A stretch of 64,000 nt of DNA from positions 2,338,001 to 2,402,000 of the forward strand of contig JACONN010000002.1 in NCBI GenBank assembly GCA_014323675.1, in the 5' to 3' direction. Shown here piece by piece: positions 33,715-43,503 of the stretch (the stretch's first letter is position 1; each line of letters begins with the position of its first letter). The stretch comes from Hormoscilla sp. GM7CHS1pb (GTDB lineage Bacteria > Cyanobacteriota > Cyanobacteriia > Cyanobacteriales > Desertifilaceae). Under the pieces are notes generated by a model. It saw only the letters and a program-made list of their open reading frames with translations, was not told where the DNA came from and ran no database searches. The position numbers were made by a program, and so were the translations under genes.

Positions 33715-36700
33715 CCGCCATTTATAACCAGTCCTACGCCTTGCAGTTCCAGGGTCAGGACTACCTCACCTGCACCCATAACCCCACCCTAGATATCGAT
33801 CGCGATTTAACTATCGAAGCCTTCGTCAAGGTCACGCAACTGCAAGACATGGGCATCCTCGCCAAGGGCAAGTTGGGCAGGGGCATTCCCTACGCTCTGT
33901 ATCTGACCAGCAGCGGGCAAGTGCGGTTCGCCTTTGACGACAAAGACCGCCAGACCCACGAATATGCCACCAATACCAAGACCATCTCTGGGGACAGCCT
34001 GTACAAAATTGCCGTCACCAAACGGCAACAGGTAAAAACGGTGAAGCAAACCCTGCCAGGTTTCGAGGTTTCCGGTATCGCAACGACCCCAAGTGACGTT
34101 ACGAGCAACCGGGATAAAATTGATGACTCCATGCGGGCCGATTATTTGGCAGGGCAAAAAGCTGCTAATACCCAACCCTCGGATGTTGCTGCCCCTGTAG
34201 ATCTGCCCGCAGGTGGCTCGGTGCAGTACCAGCTGGAAGTGGTCATCTATGTCAACGATCGCGCTGTTTTTTCCAAGAAACTGGACAAAAAAGTCGATGC
34301 CAGCAACAGCGGTGCCCCGGTTGAAATTGGCAAGGTGACGAAGGCTGATAACCAGGAGCTTTACTTTCAAGGGGCAATTAGCGAAGTCCGCCTTTGGAAT
34401 CAGGTGCGAGACAAAACTGAAATCGGCCAAGCCATCCAGGGACGGGAAGAGGGTTTGGTATCCTGGTGGCGTTTGGAAGAAAACAAGGGCAACGTCGCCT
34501 ACGATGCCAAGAGCGAAAACCACGCCGCTATCATCGGTGCCAATTGGATTGAAAACCCCGACCCCAAGGCATCCACCCTCGACCTTTACCACAACGGTGT
34601 GGTAGTGGAAACGCAAGAGATCGGCGCACCCAGTTGGGGCAACTCACAAGGATATACGCAGTTTAGTCTGGGGGCGTGCAAATATACATTTGGCATCGGC
34701 CGCCCTCGACTCACCTGGAAGGACTTCTTCAAGGGCGAGATGGAGGAACTCCGCATCTGGAAAACCGCCCGCACCCAGGAACAAATTCAGGACAACCTCT
34801 TTACCCGACTCAAAGGCGAGAAAGAAAACCTGATCGCCTATTACACTTTTGACCAGGAAAGCGCCGATCGCTTATCTGACCATTCCCTGCTGGGCAAACA
34901 CCTGAGCCTGGGCAGCGGCGATCACCGTCCCAAGTTCATCCTCTCCACCGCCCCGATCGGCCCCGATACGGCCATTGTTCGCTCTGCTCTGGCTGGGGTC
35001 AGAACCCAATTCCACGATACGATCCACAGTCGCCCTGCCGTCCAGGAATACGGCGACCTGCAATACGATGTTGACGGCAACCTGACGGGATCGCAAAAGC
35101 GCTGCTACGCCTACATCAAAAACAACCAGTGGCATCTGCTGACGGGTTACAAGGTGGGCAATCTGATTACCGAATGGGTGGGTCAAGCCCAGGCCGACCC
35201 GCAGCTGAGCGGCTATATCGAAGGCGCACCGCCTGTCCCCAGCGAAAACCTGACCAGCACTACCATAAAAGTAGGGGAATACGAAGACTACGCTGGCACC
35301 AGCGCTATCGAACTGGTGGAAGCGGATAGCGTCAACTACATCTACAGCGCTTCCAAAGAAACGGGCTACGATTCAGCTCTCGAGCTGAAGACCAAGCTGG
35401 GCGTTGCTTCCGACAGTGAGGCTGGGTTTGGCTTTATCACTTCTGTGGAAAAAACCAACATTACCGCTGGACTCAAGGGCAATCTGGAAATGTCCAACAG
35501 CCAAACAAGCGAGGCCAGTGTTAGCTATGGGCGCAATACCACCAAAACTAGCCGTCTGGAACTGCGGGGGGGCTGGGAACAGGAAGACAAAACGGGCAAA
35601 AGCTACATTAACAAGGCGGTGGGACGGCGTTTTATCCCCGTCAACCTCGGCTACGCCCTGGTGCAGTCGGATACGATGGACATCTTCGCTCTGCGCCTGG
35701 CCCACAACAATGTACTGGTTTCCTACCGCTACCTGCCCAACCCGGATATTCCCAAAGACTGGAATATCATTCCCTTCCAAATCAACAATCGCTATAGCAA
35801 ACAGGGTACTCTCGACGGCAAAGTGGGTTGTCAAGAGGACGGCAGCGTTCAGTGCGACCCCGACTATCCCAACGCCGCTAACTACGGCCAGTGGAGCTAC
35901 TTTAAGCCCATCGAAGCCTACAGTATCAAGCAGCGTATCGAGCGGGAACAGCAAGAACTGGAAACCTACTATCAGCAGTACAGCAGCGAGCAAGGCACAG
36001 CGACGGGAACAGGATCTGGCGCAGGGGCGGGTACTGGCGCTGCTATTGGCAGTTCTTTGGGTCCTCTCGGTACGCTCTTTGGTGCGGCAATCGGTGCAGC
36101 CATCGGCGGTGCCATTGGCGGTGCAACTAGCGCTAGCGACGACATCCCCAAAGACCTTGCTGCCCGCAATATCGTCAATACTTACGTCTGGACCGCTGCT
36201 GGGGGGTTCTTCTCGGAATCCACCGACCTGATGGAATCGGTGCAAGAATCGACCACAGGCTCCTTCTCCTTGCAAGGAAAGGCGGGGTTGACAACAGAAC
36301 TAAATACGGCAATTGCTAAAGTTGCCGTGGGTTTAGAAATGGAAGCCTTGTTCGGCGGGCACATGGAAATCATCAAGACCAAGGGCAAGGAAACGGAAAA
36401 ATCCTTTAGCCTGGAACTGGACGTTAAAGGCGACGGCGATCTGCAATTGTATGTCAACACGGATGCTGAAAAAGCGAAATACGCAGGTCGGATCGATCAA
36501 GAAAGCAATGGCGCTTATGACAAACAGGGCAATCGGGTCAAGCGTCCCGGCAAAGTCGATGCCTACCGCTTTATGACCTTCTACCTGGAACCCACCCAAG
36601 AGAACTTTGAGGATTTCTTCAACAAGGTGGTGGATCCCATCTGGCTTGACCAGAGCAGCGACCCAAACGCGGTGTCCCTGCGTCAGGCCAACCAGGCCAG

Positions 36701-37001
36701 CAAGAAACCCAAGTGCTGGCGGGTATTCCACCGGGTGACTTATGTCAGCCGCGTGTTGCCGGAAGTTGATGCACAAGGTGCCCTACCTGTGGAACAGGCG
36801 ATGCGGGCCGCCAACGTCGAAAGCAACTACGAGTTGCTGAAAAAACTGGAACCCTTTGTGAAAAACAAGACCCAGAACTCCATGGCCTTCTCGGATGCAG
36901 TGCGCGAGACGATCGACCTCTACTTGCCGGAATTAAGGGGCCATGAACCAAAGATTATCAAGTACGCGGCCCTGTATTTTGGCGTACAAGAGGAGGTGTA
37001 G
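33700..37001 (+). CDS. Giant LamG surface protein, C-terminal part (after frameshift)
   Basis: Continuation of the upstream reading frame after a frameshift at about 33640-33660; coding reads DWQHLAAIYNQSYALQFQGQ from about 33702 and has no good start of its own. About 1100 residues contain two more LamG domains (LTIEAFVKVTQLQDMGILAK, GAISEVRLWNQVRDKTEIGQ; FKGEMEELRIWKTARTQEQI, IAYYTFDQESADRLSD), then a region of unknown fold (GYDSALELKTKLGVASDSEA, GFGFITSVEKTNITAGLKGN, VNLGYALVQSDTMDIFALRL). A glycine-zipper segment follows near 765-795 (GAAIGSSLGPLGTLFGAAIG), then AVGLEMEALFGGHMEII and a helical C-terminus. The glycine zipper could insert into membranes, so a pore-forming or surface-anchored toxin-like role is conceivable but unproven. 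The total intact protein would exceed 2,300 residues. Confidence 0.78.
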
Positions 37002-37058
37002 GTCGCTAACCGTCCCGGGAGATACCTCGCCCCAGGTTCTCCCTGGGAACCTGCTCCC

Positions 37059-37285
37059 TTACCCGTCCCGTGGCGAAGCCACGGGACGATAAGTGGCATT
37101 AATGCTCAAAGATTGATGGAAGTCCGCCTGCACTCGGGAGGCGAGGCGACGGGAGACTTCTCGCACAATTTGCCGCAAGAGGCGATCGCCCGTATTGTGA
37201 ATCAGGGACTCAGGCATAGCGCGAATAAACTGGGGAAACAGAATGCCCACTTCCAGGTCTAACTGCCACTCCCATCTAGTCATCA
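37059..37285 (-). pseudogene. C-terminal fragment of a DUF1997 protein
   Basis: On the minus strand LPPVMTRWEWQLDLEVGILF, then PESLIHNTGDRLLRQIVREV with SRRLASRVQADFHQSL is the C-terminal signature of the cyanobacterial/plastid DUF1997 family. The first two-thirds is absent; upstream lies a 70-bp palindrome and a kinase fragment. A perfect CGTCCCGTGGC/GCCACGGGACG hairpin (37064-37088) overlaps its 3' end. Confidence 0.72.
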
Positions 37286-37294
37286 CAGGGGGTA

Positions 37295-37364
37295 GTCGTT
37301 TCCTCTTCACCCACCATGTCGTTCGCCGCCAGGCAACGACATGGGTGGGTGAAGAGGAAACGAC
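37295..37364. repeat. 70-bp palindromic element, copy 1
   Basis: GTCGTTTCCTCTTCACCCAC ... GGGTGAAGAGGAAACGAC is almost perfectly self-complementary over its whole length, with the family core CACC-ATGTCGTT...AACGACAT-GGGTG and a short loop. It lies exactly at the junction of the kinase and DUF1997 fragments. Other copies: 40958-41028, 41969-42038, 53019-53089. Confidence 0.88.
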
Positions 37365-37590
37365 CAAATGATTGGGAACCCAAGGGCTTTTGCAGGTCTT
37401 GCAGCACTTCTGTAGCAGATTGATACCGCTGTTTCAGGGTATGTTGAATCATTTTGTCCAGAATAGCAGCTAGTTGGTCGCTGATAGGATTATTCAGCAA
37501 GTAATCTCGCCAGACAAAATTACTTTCCATCGCGTCATACAGGTCAAAGGGCTGCATTTGCGTGAGCAGATGAATGCAAGTGACGCCCAA
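37365..37590 (-). pseudogene. C-lobe fragment of a Ser/Thr protein kinase
   Basis: On the minus strand GVTCIHLLTQMQPFDLYDAM is followed by VWRDYLLNNPISDQLAAILD, KMIQHTLKQRYQSATEVLQD: the C-terminal lobe (helices F-I, with the R of KQRYQSAxEVL) of a Hanks-type kinase. The N-lobe, catalytic loop and DFG motif are missing. Its 5' side is fused to the 3' end of the AbiEii-like gene and its 3' side runs into the 70-bp palindrome. Confidence 0.75.
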
Positions 37591-38284
37591 ACTGTACTAA
37601 TCGCTCTACCAAACGTTGCTTTATTCTGAGCTTCAAGGAAGACAAAAAGCTAGTCATTTCTTGGTCATCCAGGGTTTTACGCATTAGCACCTGTCCGGAA
37701 ATTACTCGATCGTTAATTGTCAGCAGACGTTCATAGGCCACTGGCACTCTCTTGCTGTCCGCTAGTTCAAATAATCGTTCTAATGAGATTGTTTGAGTGA
37801 TAAAATACAAGTCGATTATGTCCTTGATTTCGGCTCTATCCTCAAAGGCACTGATTTTATTTGCTCCCATGTCCTCAAGGTTATTCAGGTAGATGCCTGA
37901 GTCTGTTTGGCGCAAATTACCGAATAAATTAAATTCCTTGACAAACTCGATCTTTAATCTGTAGCTTGATTGTACGATAAAGAAACGAGCAAAATAGGAG
38001 TTGATGCGATCGATTTGGATGGTGAAGTCAGATTGTCTGAGTCTGGCGGCCATGTCCCTAGCAATCAAATTCAAATCATCGGTGGTTGTAAAGAAATCTA
38101 AATCCTCAGATAGGCGATGCTGGTAATGGAATCTAGATAAGGCTGTGCCGCCAGTTAGCATCATCTTGTCTTCATACACAGAGGCGATTTCAAAGACTCT
38201 ATCCTGTAGCGGATAAAGTTCTGAGTCGTAAAACTCAAGTTCCTCCGTTGTCGCTTGACGATAAAAGTTTTGGATCTCCATCAT
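37544..38284 (-). CDS. AbiEii/AbiGii-type nucleotidyltransferase (toxin family)
   Basis: A protein of 246 residues (MEIQNFYRQATTEELEFYDS) with the MNT-fold signature MLTGGTALSRFHYQHRLSED followed by LDFFTT. The GG-TAL and S-DLDF motifs supply the nucleotide-binding and metal-binding residues. AbiEii toxins transfer nucleotides to tRNA or other targets and are normally paired with an AbiEi antitoxin encoded just upstream. No antitoxin is found upstream here (38285-38735 holds only palindromic repeats), so it is an orphan. The last about 14 residues (FGRHLHSSAHANAAL) are read out of frame from kinase-fragment DNA, so the native C-terminus is slightly truncated. Confidence 0.8.
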   Translation of the reverse strand: MMEIQNFYRQATTEELEFYDSELYPLQDRVFEIASVYEDKMMLTGGTALSRFHYQHRLSEDLDFFTTTDDLNLIARDMAARLRQSDFTIQIDRINSYFARFFIVQSSYRLKIEFVKEFNLFGNLRQTDSGIYLNNLEDMGANKISAFEDRAEIKDIIDLYFITQTISLERLFELADSKRVPVAYERLLTINDRVISGQVLMRKTLDDQEMTSFLSSLKLRIKQRLVERLVQFGRHLHSSAHANAAL

Positions 38285-38387
38285 AGTTAACGCTCCTCCT
38301 ATTATCTCATAAATTTTGAGGCATTTTGAACAGGACTATAAATAAGGGTTTGAATAACTGTCACTCCTCACGTCCCCGTTCGCGCAG

Positions 38388-38544
38388 CGTGGCGCCAGCC
38401 ATTCGCGCAGCGTGGCGCAGCCATAGCAATCTCACCGCGCTGTATCCTGGCGTAAGGCGCGAGGTATCTCCTGGGTAGTGCGAATATGATGTCCCCCGGG
38501 TTTGCCTGAAACCGGGGGACATCAAGCTCCCAGGAGATACCTCG
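38388..38544. repeat. Repeat cluster: TTCGCGCAGCGTGGCG direct repeats and a nested hairpin
   Basis: Two TTCGCGCAGCGTGGCGC-type direct repeats lie around 38388-38424. They are followed by a nested palindrome: outer CGAGGTATCTCCTGGG (38460-38475) with CCCAGGAGATACCTCG (38529-38544), inner TGATGTCCCCCGG (38487) with CCGGGGGACATCA (38512-38524). The GAGATACCTCG end is shared with 37016-37030. No gene is seen in 38285-38735. Confidence 0.8.
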
Positions 38545-38735
38545 ACATTTTAATTAAATGATAACTAGATTGTCTCGGAAGCGAAGGGAAGTTGTCAAGC
38601 ATTTGCGAAGTTTACACAACAGGAGTAAAATGTCAGGATTCAGCCTTGCCTAACTTTTCAGATCCCTACTTAATGCAGGTAAATGGCGAATGGCGATCGG
38701 AGGACGGGACAGGCGATCCGCCCGTCCTACGGGAC

Positions 38736-40712
38736 TTAACCAGAAACAGGAGGTTGTAGAATCTCCTCCTTTTCTTTTTCCTCTTTTTCCGCTGTCAAAG
38801 ACGGCAAAACGACTGCTTCTGTGGTAGCAGGCAGAAGGATCTCCTCCATCTCAGGCAACTTCTCCAGGGAGAGACGAGTAGACTGAATACCACCCGACAG
38901 GCGCTTGAGCAATTGCGGTCTGGGGTCTTTCAGGATAAAGATGATCCGATCGCCCGGACGCCACTCTTGAGAAGGTGAAGCCACTTCCAAACGGTCCGAT
39001 CTTTTAATCAACAGTGGCAGGAACTCTCCTGTCCCCACTAATCCTTGCAGATGAGCCTGCTGAAAGGAAAATCCCGGATCGTTAAGGGTCGTTGCCCCCA
39101 ACTTCACCTGGCCTGAATGCAGGTGCTGGTTCCAAGTCTTAATTTGCAACTCCGGCACAAAGGCCTGAGTAACTTTCTTGTTATTGCCAACTGCGGCAGA
39201 AGCTTGTGGGTTACTAGGGAAGACAGCGTACACGCGCGGCGGATCGAACTCCTCTAGGGCCCGCTGAGCCAACACCAGATTCACCTCACCATTATTAGTC
39301 ATCGCTAGGAACGTCCCCATCGATTCGAGTCCCGCATTCTCCAAGACGCTGGTATCGAGGGCACTGCTTAAATACACCCGCAGACCTTCCTCTTCCGCTT
39401 GGCGACAAGCTTCAGCATTCGTATCAATCAGAACCACTGACTCTCCCCGGTCTTGATACAGACGGGCAATCAATTTACTCAAGGGATGAATCCCCACAAT
39501 TACGGCACCTGTAGCTTTTGTCGAAGTGATTTGTAGCAAACGAGCCGCCAAGCCAGCTGTTAGTCCCTGACATACCACTGTCATGATAATTGTCAGGAAA
39601 ACTAGCGCTTTAATCGCATCTCCACCGCTGATTCCACGTTGGGTCAGCAAAATCGAAAACAGAGAAGCTACTGAAGCTGAAACTATTCCTCTAGGCGCAA
39701 TCCAGCCCAAAAATAGCTTCTGACGCCAGTTCAGTCCGCTGTTCCAAGTGCAGACCAATATATTCACAGGGCGGACCACAAACATCAGGATCGAGACCGT
39801 GAAAACGCTACCCCAACCTAAAGCAAAGATACTGGCGATCGACAGGTCTGCTGCTAGCAGAATGAACAGCACTGAGACTGCCAGAATGGTCAATTGACCT
39901 TTGAAGCGCCGCAACAATCTCTCTTCTGGCAGGGCCGAGGCGCGGACTACAATCCCCAATACGACCGTTGCCATCAAACCTGACTCGTTGAGGATCATTT
40001 GTGCTAAACCAAACAAGGCCAACAAGCCAGCCAAAACTACCAGATTTTTCAGGTCTTCCGAAAGAAAATGCATCCGTTTGAGCAGCAGTCCCAGCAGCCA
40101 GCCGCCCACACCGCCGATGCCGATACCAATAACCAGGCGCAGCACCACACCAATAATCACCGTCATCGGGTCAGCATCCTCATTAATGACGATATCTAGT
40201 ACCACCACTGCCAGAACCGCCCCCACTGGGTCGATCAAGACTCCTTCTCCCTCTAATAAGGTGGCTACAGGTCGTTGCACCTTGACATGTTTCAGCAGGG
40301 GAGAGATTACCGTCGGACCGGTAACTACCACCAATGAGGCGTACAGAAAGGCAATTTGCCAGGGGAATTCGCTGAGAATATGAGCGGCTATCCCACCCCC
40401 TATCAGCGTAATCAGAGCCCCAATAGTGACTAAGTTTCGCAGGCCCGCTGAAACCTTTTTCAGGTCTCGCAGTTCTAAGTTAAGACCACCTTCAAACAGA
40501 ATCAATGCTACTGACAAGGCCACAATCACTTCCAGGCCGATCCCCAGCTGCTGGGGATGTAGCAGATTCAATCCACTCGGGCCTAAGATAATGCCAAACA
40601 GCAGTAATAAGACGATGGCTGGGACTTTCAGATAGTCTGCCACCACCTGCGCACTGATGCCTGCTGTCACCGTGAGGACGATCAGCAGGATGATTTCTAA
40701 AGATCCTTCCAT
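38736..40712 (-). CDS. Cation/proton antiporter with TrkA-type NAD-binding domain
   Basis: A protein of about 659 residues from MEGSLEIILLIVLTVTAG (start ATG at 40712; an upstream ATG at 40775 would add 21 unlikely residues). The first about 390 residues have roughly 12 hydrophobic segments of the CPA1 Na+(K+)/H+ exchanger family, with LFEGGLNLEL, VVTGPTVISPLL and EGEGVLIDPVGAVLA containing the conserved acidic residues of the transport site. Residues about 410-530 form a Rossmann TrkA-N domain (GAVIVGIHPLSKLIARLYQD, VVLIDTNAEACRQAEEEGL), followed by a TrkA-C-like region. The cytoplasmic domain probably gates transport by nucleotide binding. It likely exports Na+ or K+ in exchange for H+ at the plasma or thylakoid membrane; ion specificity cannot be read. 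Confidence 0.92.
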   Translation of the reverse strand: MEGSLEIILLIVLTVTAGISAQVVADYLKVPAIVLLLLFGIILGPSGLNLLHPQQLGIGLEVIVALSVALILFEGGLNLELRDLKKVSAGLRNLVTIGALITLIGGGIAAHILSEFPWQIAFLYASLVVVTGPTVISPLLKHVKVQRPVATLLEGEGVLIDPVGAVLAVVVLDIVINEDADPMTVIIGVVLRLVIGIGIGGVGGWLLGLLLKRMHFLSEDLKNLVVLAGLLALFGLAQMILNESGLMATVVLGIVVRASALPEERLLRRFKGQLTILAVSVLFILLAADLSIASIFALGWGSVFTVSILMFVVRPVNILVCTWNSGLNWRQKLFLGWIAPRGIVSASVASLFSILLTQRGISGGDAIKALVFLTIIMTVVCQGLTAGLAARLLQITSTKATGAVIVGIHPLSKLIARLYQDRGESVVLIDTNAEACRQAEEEGLRVYLSSALDTSVLENAGLESMGTFLAMTNNGEVNLVLAQRALEEFDPPRVYAVFPSNPQASAAVGNNKKVTQAFVPELQIKTWNQHLHSGQVKLGATTLNDPGFSFQQAHLQGLVGTGEFLPLLIKRSDRLEVASPSQEWRPGDRIIFILKDPRPQLLKRLSGGIQSTRLSLEKLPEMEEILLPATTEAVVLPSLTAEKEEKEKEEILQPPVSG

Positions 40713-40884
40713 AAGCGATGTTTTTGCCAGCTGGAAGCTCAAGTGTTTCCACTGAGCACTCACACCACACAGCAATTGTTATTTTTTATCCTAGTTTATA
40801 TTCCTGCTGTTGCTACTGGGGCTCCACTAGGCCCTCAGAAGCGCCCTCACCTAGCCAGACTCTCACTAAATCGGGATTTATCTG

Positions 40885-41706
40885 GTCGGGGTCGAGCTGT
40901 CCGTCACCGGACAACCCTCCCTTTTGAAACCTGACTAACAGGTGCCCATATCTCTTGGTCGTTTCCTCTTCACCCACCCTGTCGTTCGCCAGCAGGCAAC
41001 GACATGGGTGGGTGGATCGGTAAACGATGGGGCGTCAAGTTTTTACCCGGTTAGGATTTTAGTCCATCATTATTACTTAGGGTTGCCCCTGGTATAGTAC
41101 ATTTAGAGAACTACTTTCTCCCAGAACTTCCTATCATCACCCTCCCTCTGGGTCCCACGTCAGCATATCCGTTACCCGTTGGCTTCTTAGGACATCCCTC
41201 CCCACCTGGCCATGCGCTTCACATCTGGCTTATCCCACAAAACCAAAGAAACCAAAGGGACTAAAGGATAGAACCACGGGGGTTACCTCGTTCCCAGACT
41301 CCATTTCGCGAAACTTTTAGGTCTCCCCTATACGCCGGTAGCATTTCGGGTATAATATCAAACCCAGCACTGATCCGCAACTACATGTACGTTTTGTACC
41401 ATGCGTGTCCGTCTTCCTTACGCATGTTAATATTGACGACGCTTACAGGGATGCGCTTGCTCTAACCATGAGTTTCTGTCCTAGCAGCGAAGCGTGTCGC
41501 CCCCGCGACTGGGGACTTATCCTACATTTACCCTCGCTCAGCACCACGGCGATGTTGCTCTGCAGCACCGATTTTTCCGGAACGGTGGGCCGGTGTCAGT
41601 CCTATACCTGGACGGGAGGAATTCAACCTCCATGGAATCAGAGTTGCTGGTGTAATACCAGCCCGACTATCGTCATATTTCAGACTTACGCCGGAACGAG
41701 TCGCAC
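40885..41706 (-). other. ORF-less group II intron (minus strand)
   Basis: On the minus strand a group II 5' end (GTGCGACTCGTTCCGGCG) starts at 41706. Domain I-like motifs follow (GAACGAGGTAACCCCC; GGGGAGGGATGTCCTAAG). The 3' end near 40885-40890 reads AAAAGGGAGGGTTGTCC...AGCTCGACCCC, matching the domain VI-like 3' end of the intron nested in the reverse transcriptase gene at 43068-43503. About 820 bp in all, no reverse transcriptase; a 70-bp palindrome (40958-41028) sits just before the 3' structured region, where domain IV would be. Boundaries are good to a few bases on the 5' side, less so on the 3' side. Confidence 0.75.
40958..41028. repeat. 70-bp palindromic element, copy 2
   Basis: GTCGTTTCCTCTTCACCCAC...CAACGACATGGGTGGGTGG ... 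TAAACGAT. The left arm is nearly identical to copy 1; the right outer arm (GATCGGTAAACGAT) has diverged, so the outer stem is imperfect. It lies inside the ORF-less group II intron. Confidence 0.85.
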
Positions 41707-41968
41707 AGGTCATGATATACTATAACCTATTGCAACAAAATTTAACAATTTTGGCCTTGCGGCCCCAGTTAAATTCGTTTTACCAGGGTAAAATGTTAAA
41801 ATATGTTATTAAAAGTTAAGTTGTGCGATTCGTTTACCATAAATCATCGGCGATGAGCCGATGAGGGACCGGTAGCAGGGTTTCATCAGCCCTGACAATT
41901 TTCAGATGATGGTGGTGTAAGTCCGCCTCCCCAGGTGCAGGGGTAAAAGCACCATCCCTACGGTAGCT

Positions 41969-42038
41969 TCGCGTCCGGAGACCCCCACCCATGTCGTGCG
42001 CGGGAGCGACACGACCGGGTGGGTGCTCCCGGACGCGA
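41969..42038. repeat. 70-bp palindromic element, copy 3
   Basis: TCGCGTCCGGAGACCCCCAC ... GTGGGTGCTCCCGGACGCGA: same core (CACCCATGTCGTG/CACGAC-CGGGTGGG) but a different outer stem (TCGCGTCCGG/CCGGACGCGA) that is again self-complementary. It lies within the 5' ribozyme region of the plus-strand intron. Confidence 0.85.
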
Positions 42039-42663
42039 TGGCATCAATCCGTAAAGCGGGATGGAAAGGCGCTCTGACTGGCAGCCTAAAGCTGGTTAAC
42101 CTCGAGCAAGTGACCAGGGTGAGCGTTATGCGAAGACCTGCAACGTCGTAAATTTAGACCAGTGGAATAAGGCTTACACACTGGCCCAAAAGGGAAAGGA
42201 TATAGGTCGTTGGCGGATAACTTACCGACCAACAAGCACTGACAATAAACCCGGCGTATGGGGCCCACCTAAAGTTACAATCAATCATCTGAAGGAACGA
42301 AGTAAACCAGTTGATGTACTCTCAGTTAAGTCAATAGCTGAGTAGCCACCGAAGGCGCAACATCTGCGAACCATCAGCAGGTCACAACTGGGAAAGATTG
42401 AGTGGAAAAGCGAATGACCGTCTGTAATGGACGGGATAGAGCTGACGCCCTCACGGTTAACCAAAATGTGGAGGTTAGTAGAATTTCATATGTCACGGTG
42501 TACGTCCAGTAGGATAGTATATGACTGGAATGCGGTCCCCTGGCGCAAGCTGGAGCGGAACGTATTTAAGATTCTTTCATCGCATCTACAGAGCGGCTCC
42601 TCTTGAGACAAGAAGCTAGTACGCAGACTCCAGGGATTACTCACGAGGTCATGGTCTGCAAAA

Positions 42664-43092
42664 ATGATTGCGGTAAGACAGGTAACCCAGCAAAATCAAG
42701 GCAAAAAAACGGCAGGGGTGGATGGCGTGGTTGCGCTCAAGCCCTCCGAAAGACAGCCATTGGTAAGGCAGCTCAAAGTCAACGACGGGAAAAAGGTTAA
42801 GCCGACTCGAAGGGTATGGATACCAAAGCCCGGAAGAGATGAGAAGAGGCCATTGGGGATACCTACGATGTACGACAGAGCCCTACAGGGATTAGTCAAA
42901 ACAGCACTAGAGCCCGAATGGGAAGCAGTGTTTGAGGCGAATTCATACGGGTTCAGACCGGGAAGAGGATGCCATGACGCCATAGGGGCAATATACCTCA
43001 GCATCAACAAAAAACCCAAGTGGGTATTAGATGCGGATATTGCCAAATGCTTCGACAAAATTGACCACAGGGCACAAAACCGTTTTCATTAG
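42664..43092 (+). pseudogene. Intron reverse transcriptase, N-terminal part
   Basis: Coding reads LQGLLTRSWSAKMIAVRQVT, QQNQGKKTAGVDGVVALKPS, TRRVWIPKPGRDEKRPLGIP, YGFRPGRGCHDAIGAIYLSI and VLDADIAKCFDKIDH: reverse transcriptase domains 0-2 of a cyanobacterial group II intron protein. Homology extends about 60 bp upstream of ATG 42664 but with a frameshift (RIYRAA segment at about 42580). It stops soon after FDKIDHRA, where a second intron interrupts it. Confidence 0.85.
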
Positions 43093-43503
43093 ACGATTAA
43101 CCGACCAGGGGATAAGTTAGATGATAAGCGAAAGCCAACAGGGGAGGGATGCTCTAAAAAGCTAATGCCCAGGGTAATACTTGGGATATGCAGACATAGG
43201 GCAGTGATAATAGGAAATGACCGGAACTAGTAATCCTGACTAAAATTACGGAGACCCACGAAAGTGAGGTTATAACTGTCTGGTAAAACGGCCTAGCAAA
43301 TAGTGATACTAAAGGAAAGCCTGCACTCTGCGCCACTCACAACCAGAATAGGGATGAAAGAACAGGTCATAAGGCTAAACTGGGGTAACCCTGATATAAG
43401 CTGCTCACGACAAAAGCCTATTACCTAGGAGCCTCCTGCGGTGAAAGGCGCAAGTCCGGTTTTGAAAGGGAGGGTTGGTACGCGAGTACTAGCTCGACCC
43501 CAA
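43068..43503 (+). mobile_element. Second group II intron nested inside the reverse transcriptase gene
   Basis: About 435 bp of non-coding, structured sequence separate FDKIDHRA from NATPIRKKIREWLKAG. It ends with a domain V-like GAGCCTCCTGCGGTGAAAGG, CGCAAGTCCGGTTTTG and GGGTTGGTACGCGAGTACTA then GCTCGACCCC, the same 3' end as the minus-strand intron at 40885-41706. Shared motifs also include GGGAGGGATGCTCTAAAAAG and the GTGATAATAGGAAATG region. No GTGCG 5' end is found, so the 5' part (domain I) is truncated. This is a twintron-like arrangement, but probably no longer spliceable. Confidence 0.7.

Noticed and set aside
41528..41713. Short protein on the minus strand starting MTCATRSGVSLKY
   Set aside because: Lies wholly in the 5' ribozyme region of a group II intron (its codons 3-5 are the GTGCGACTC 5' end).
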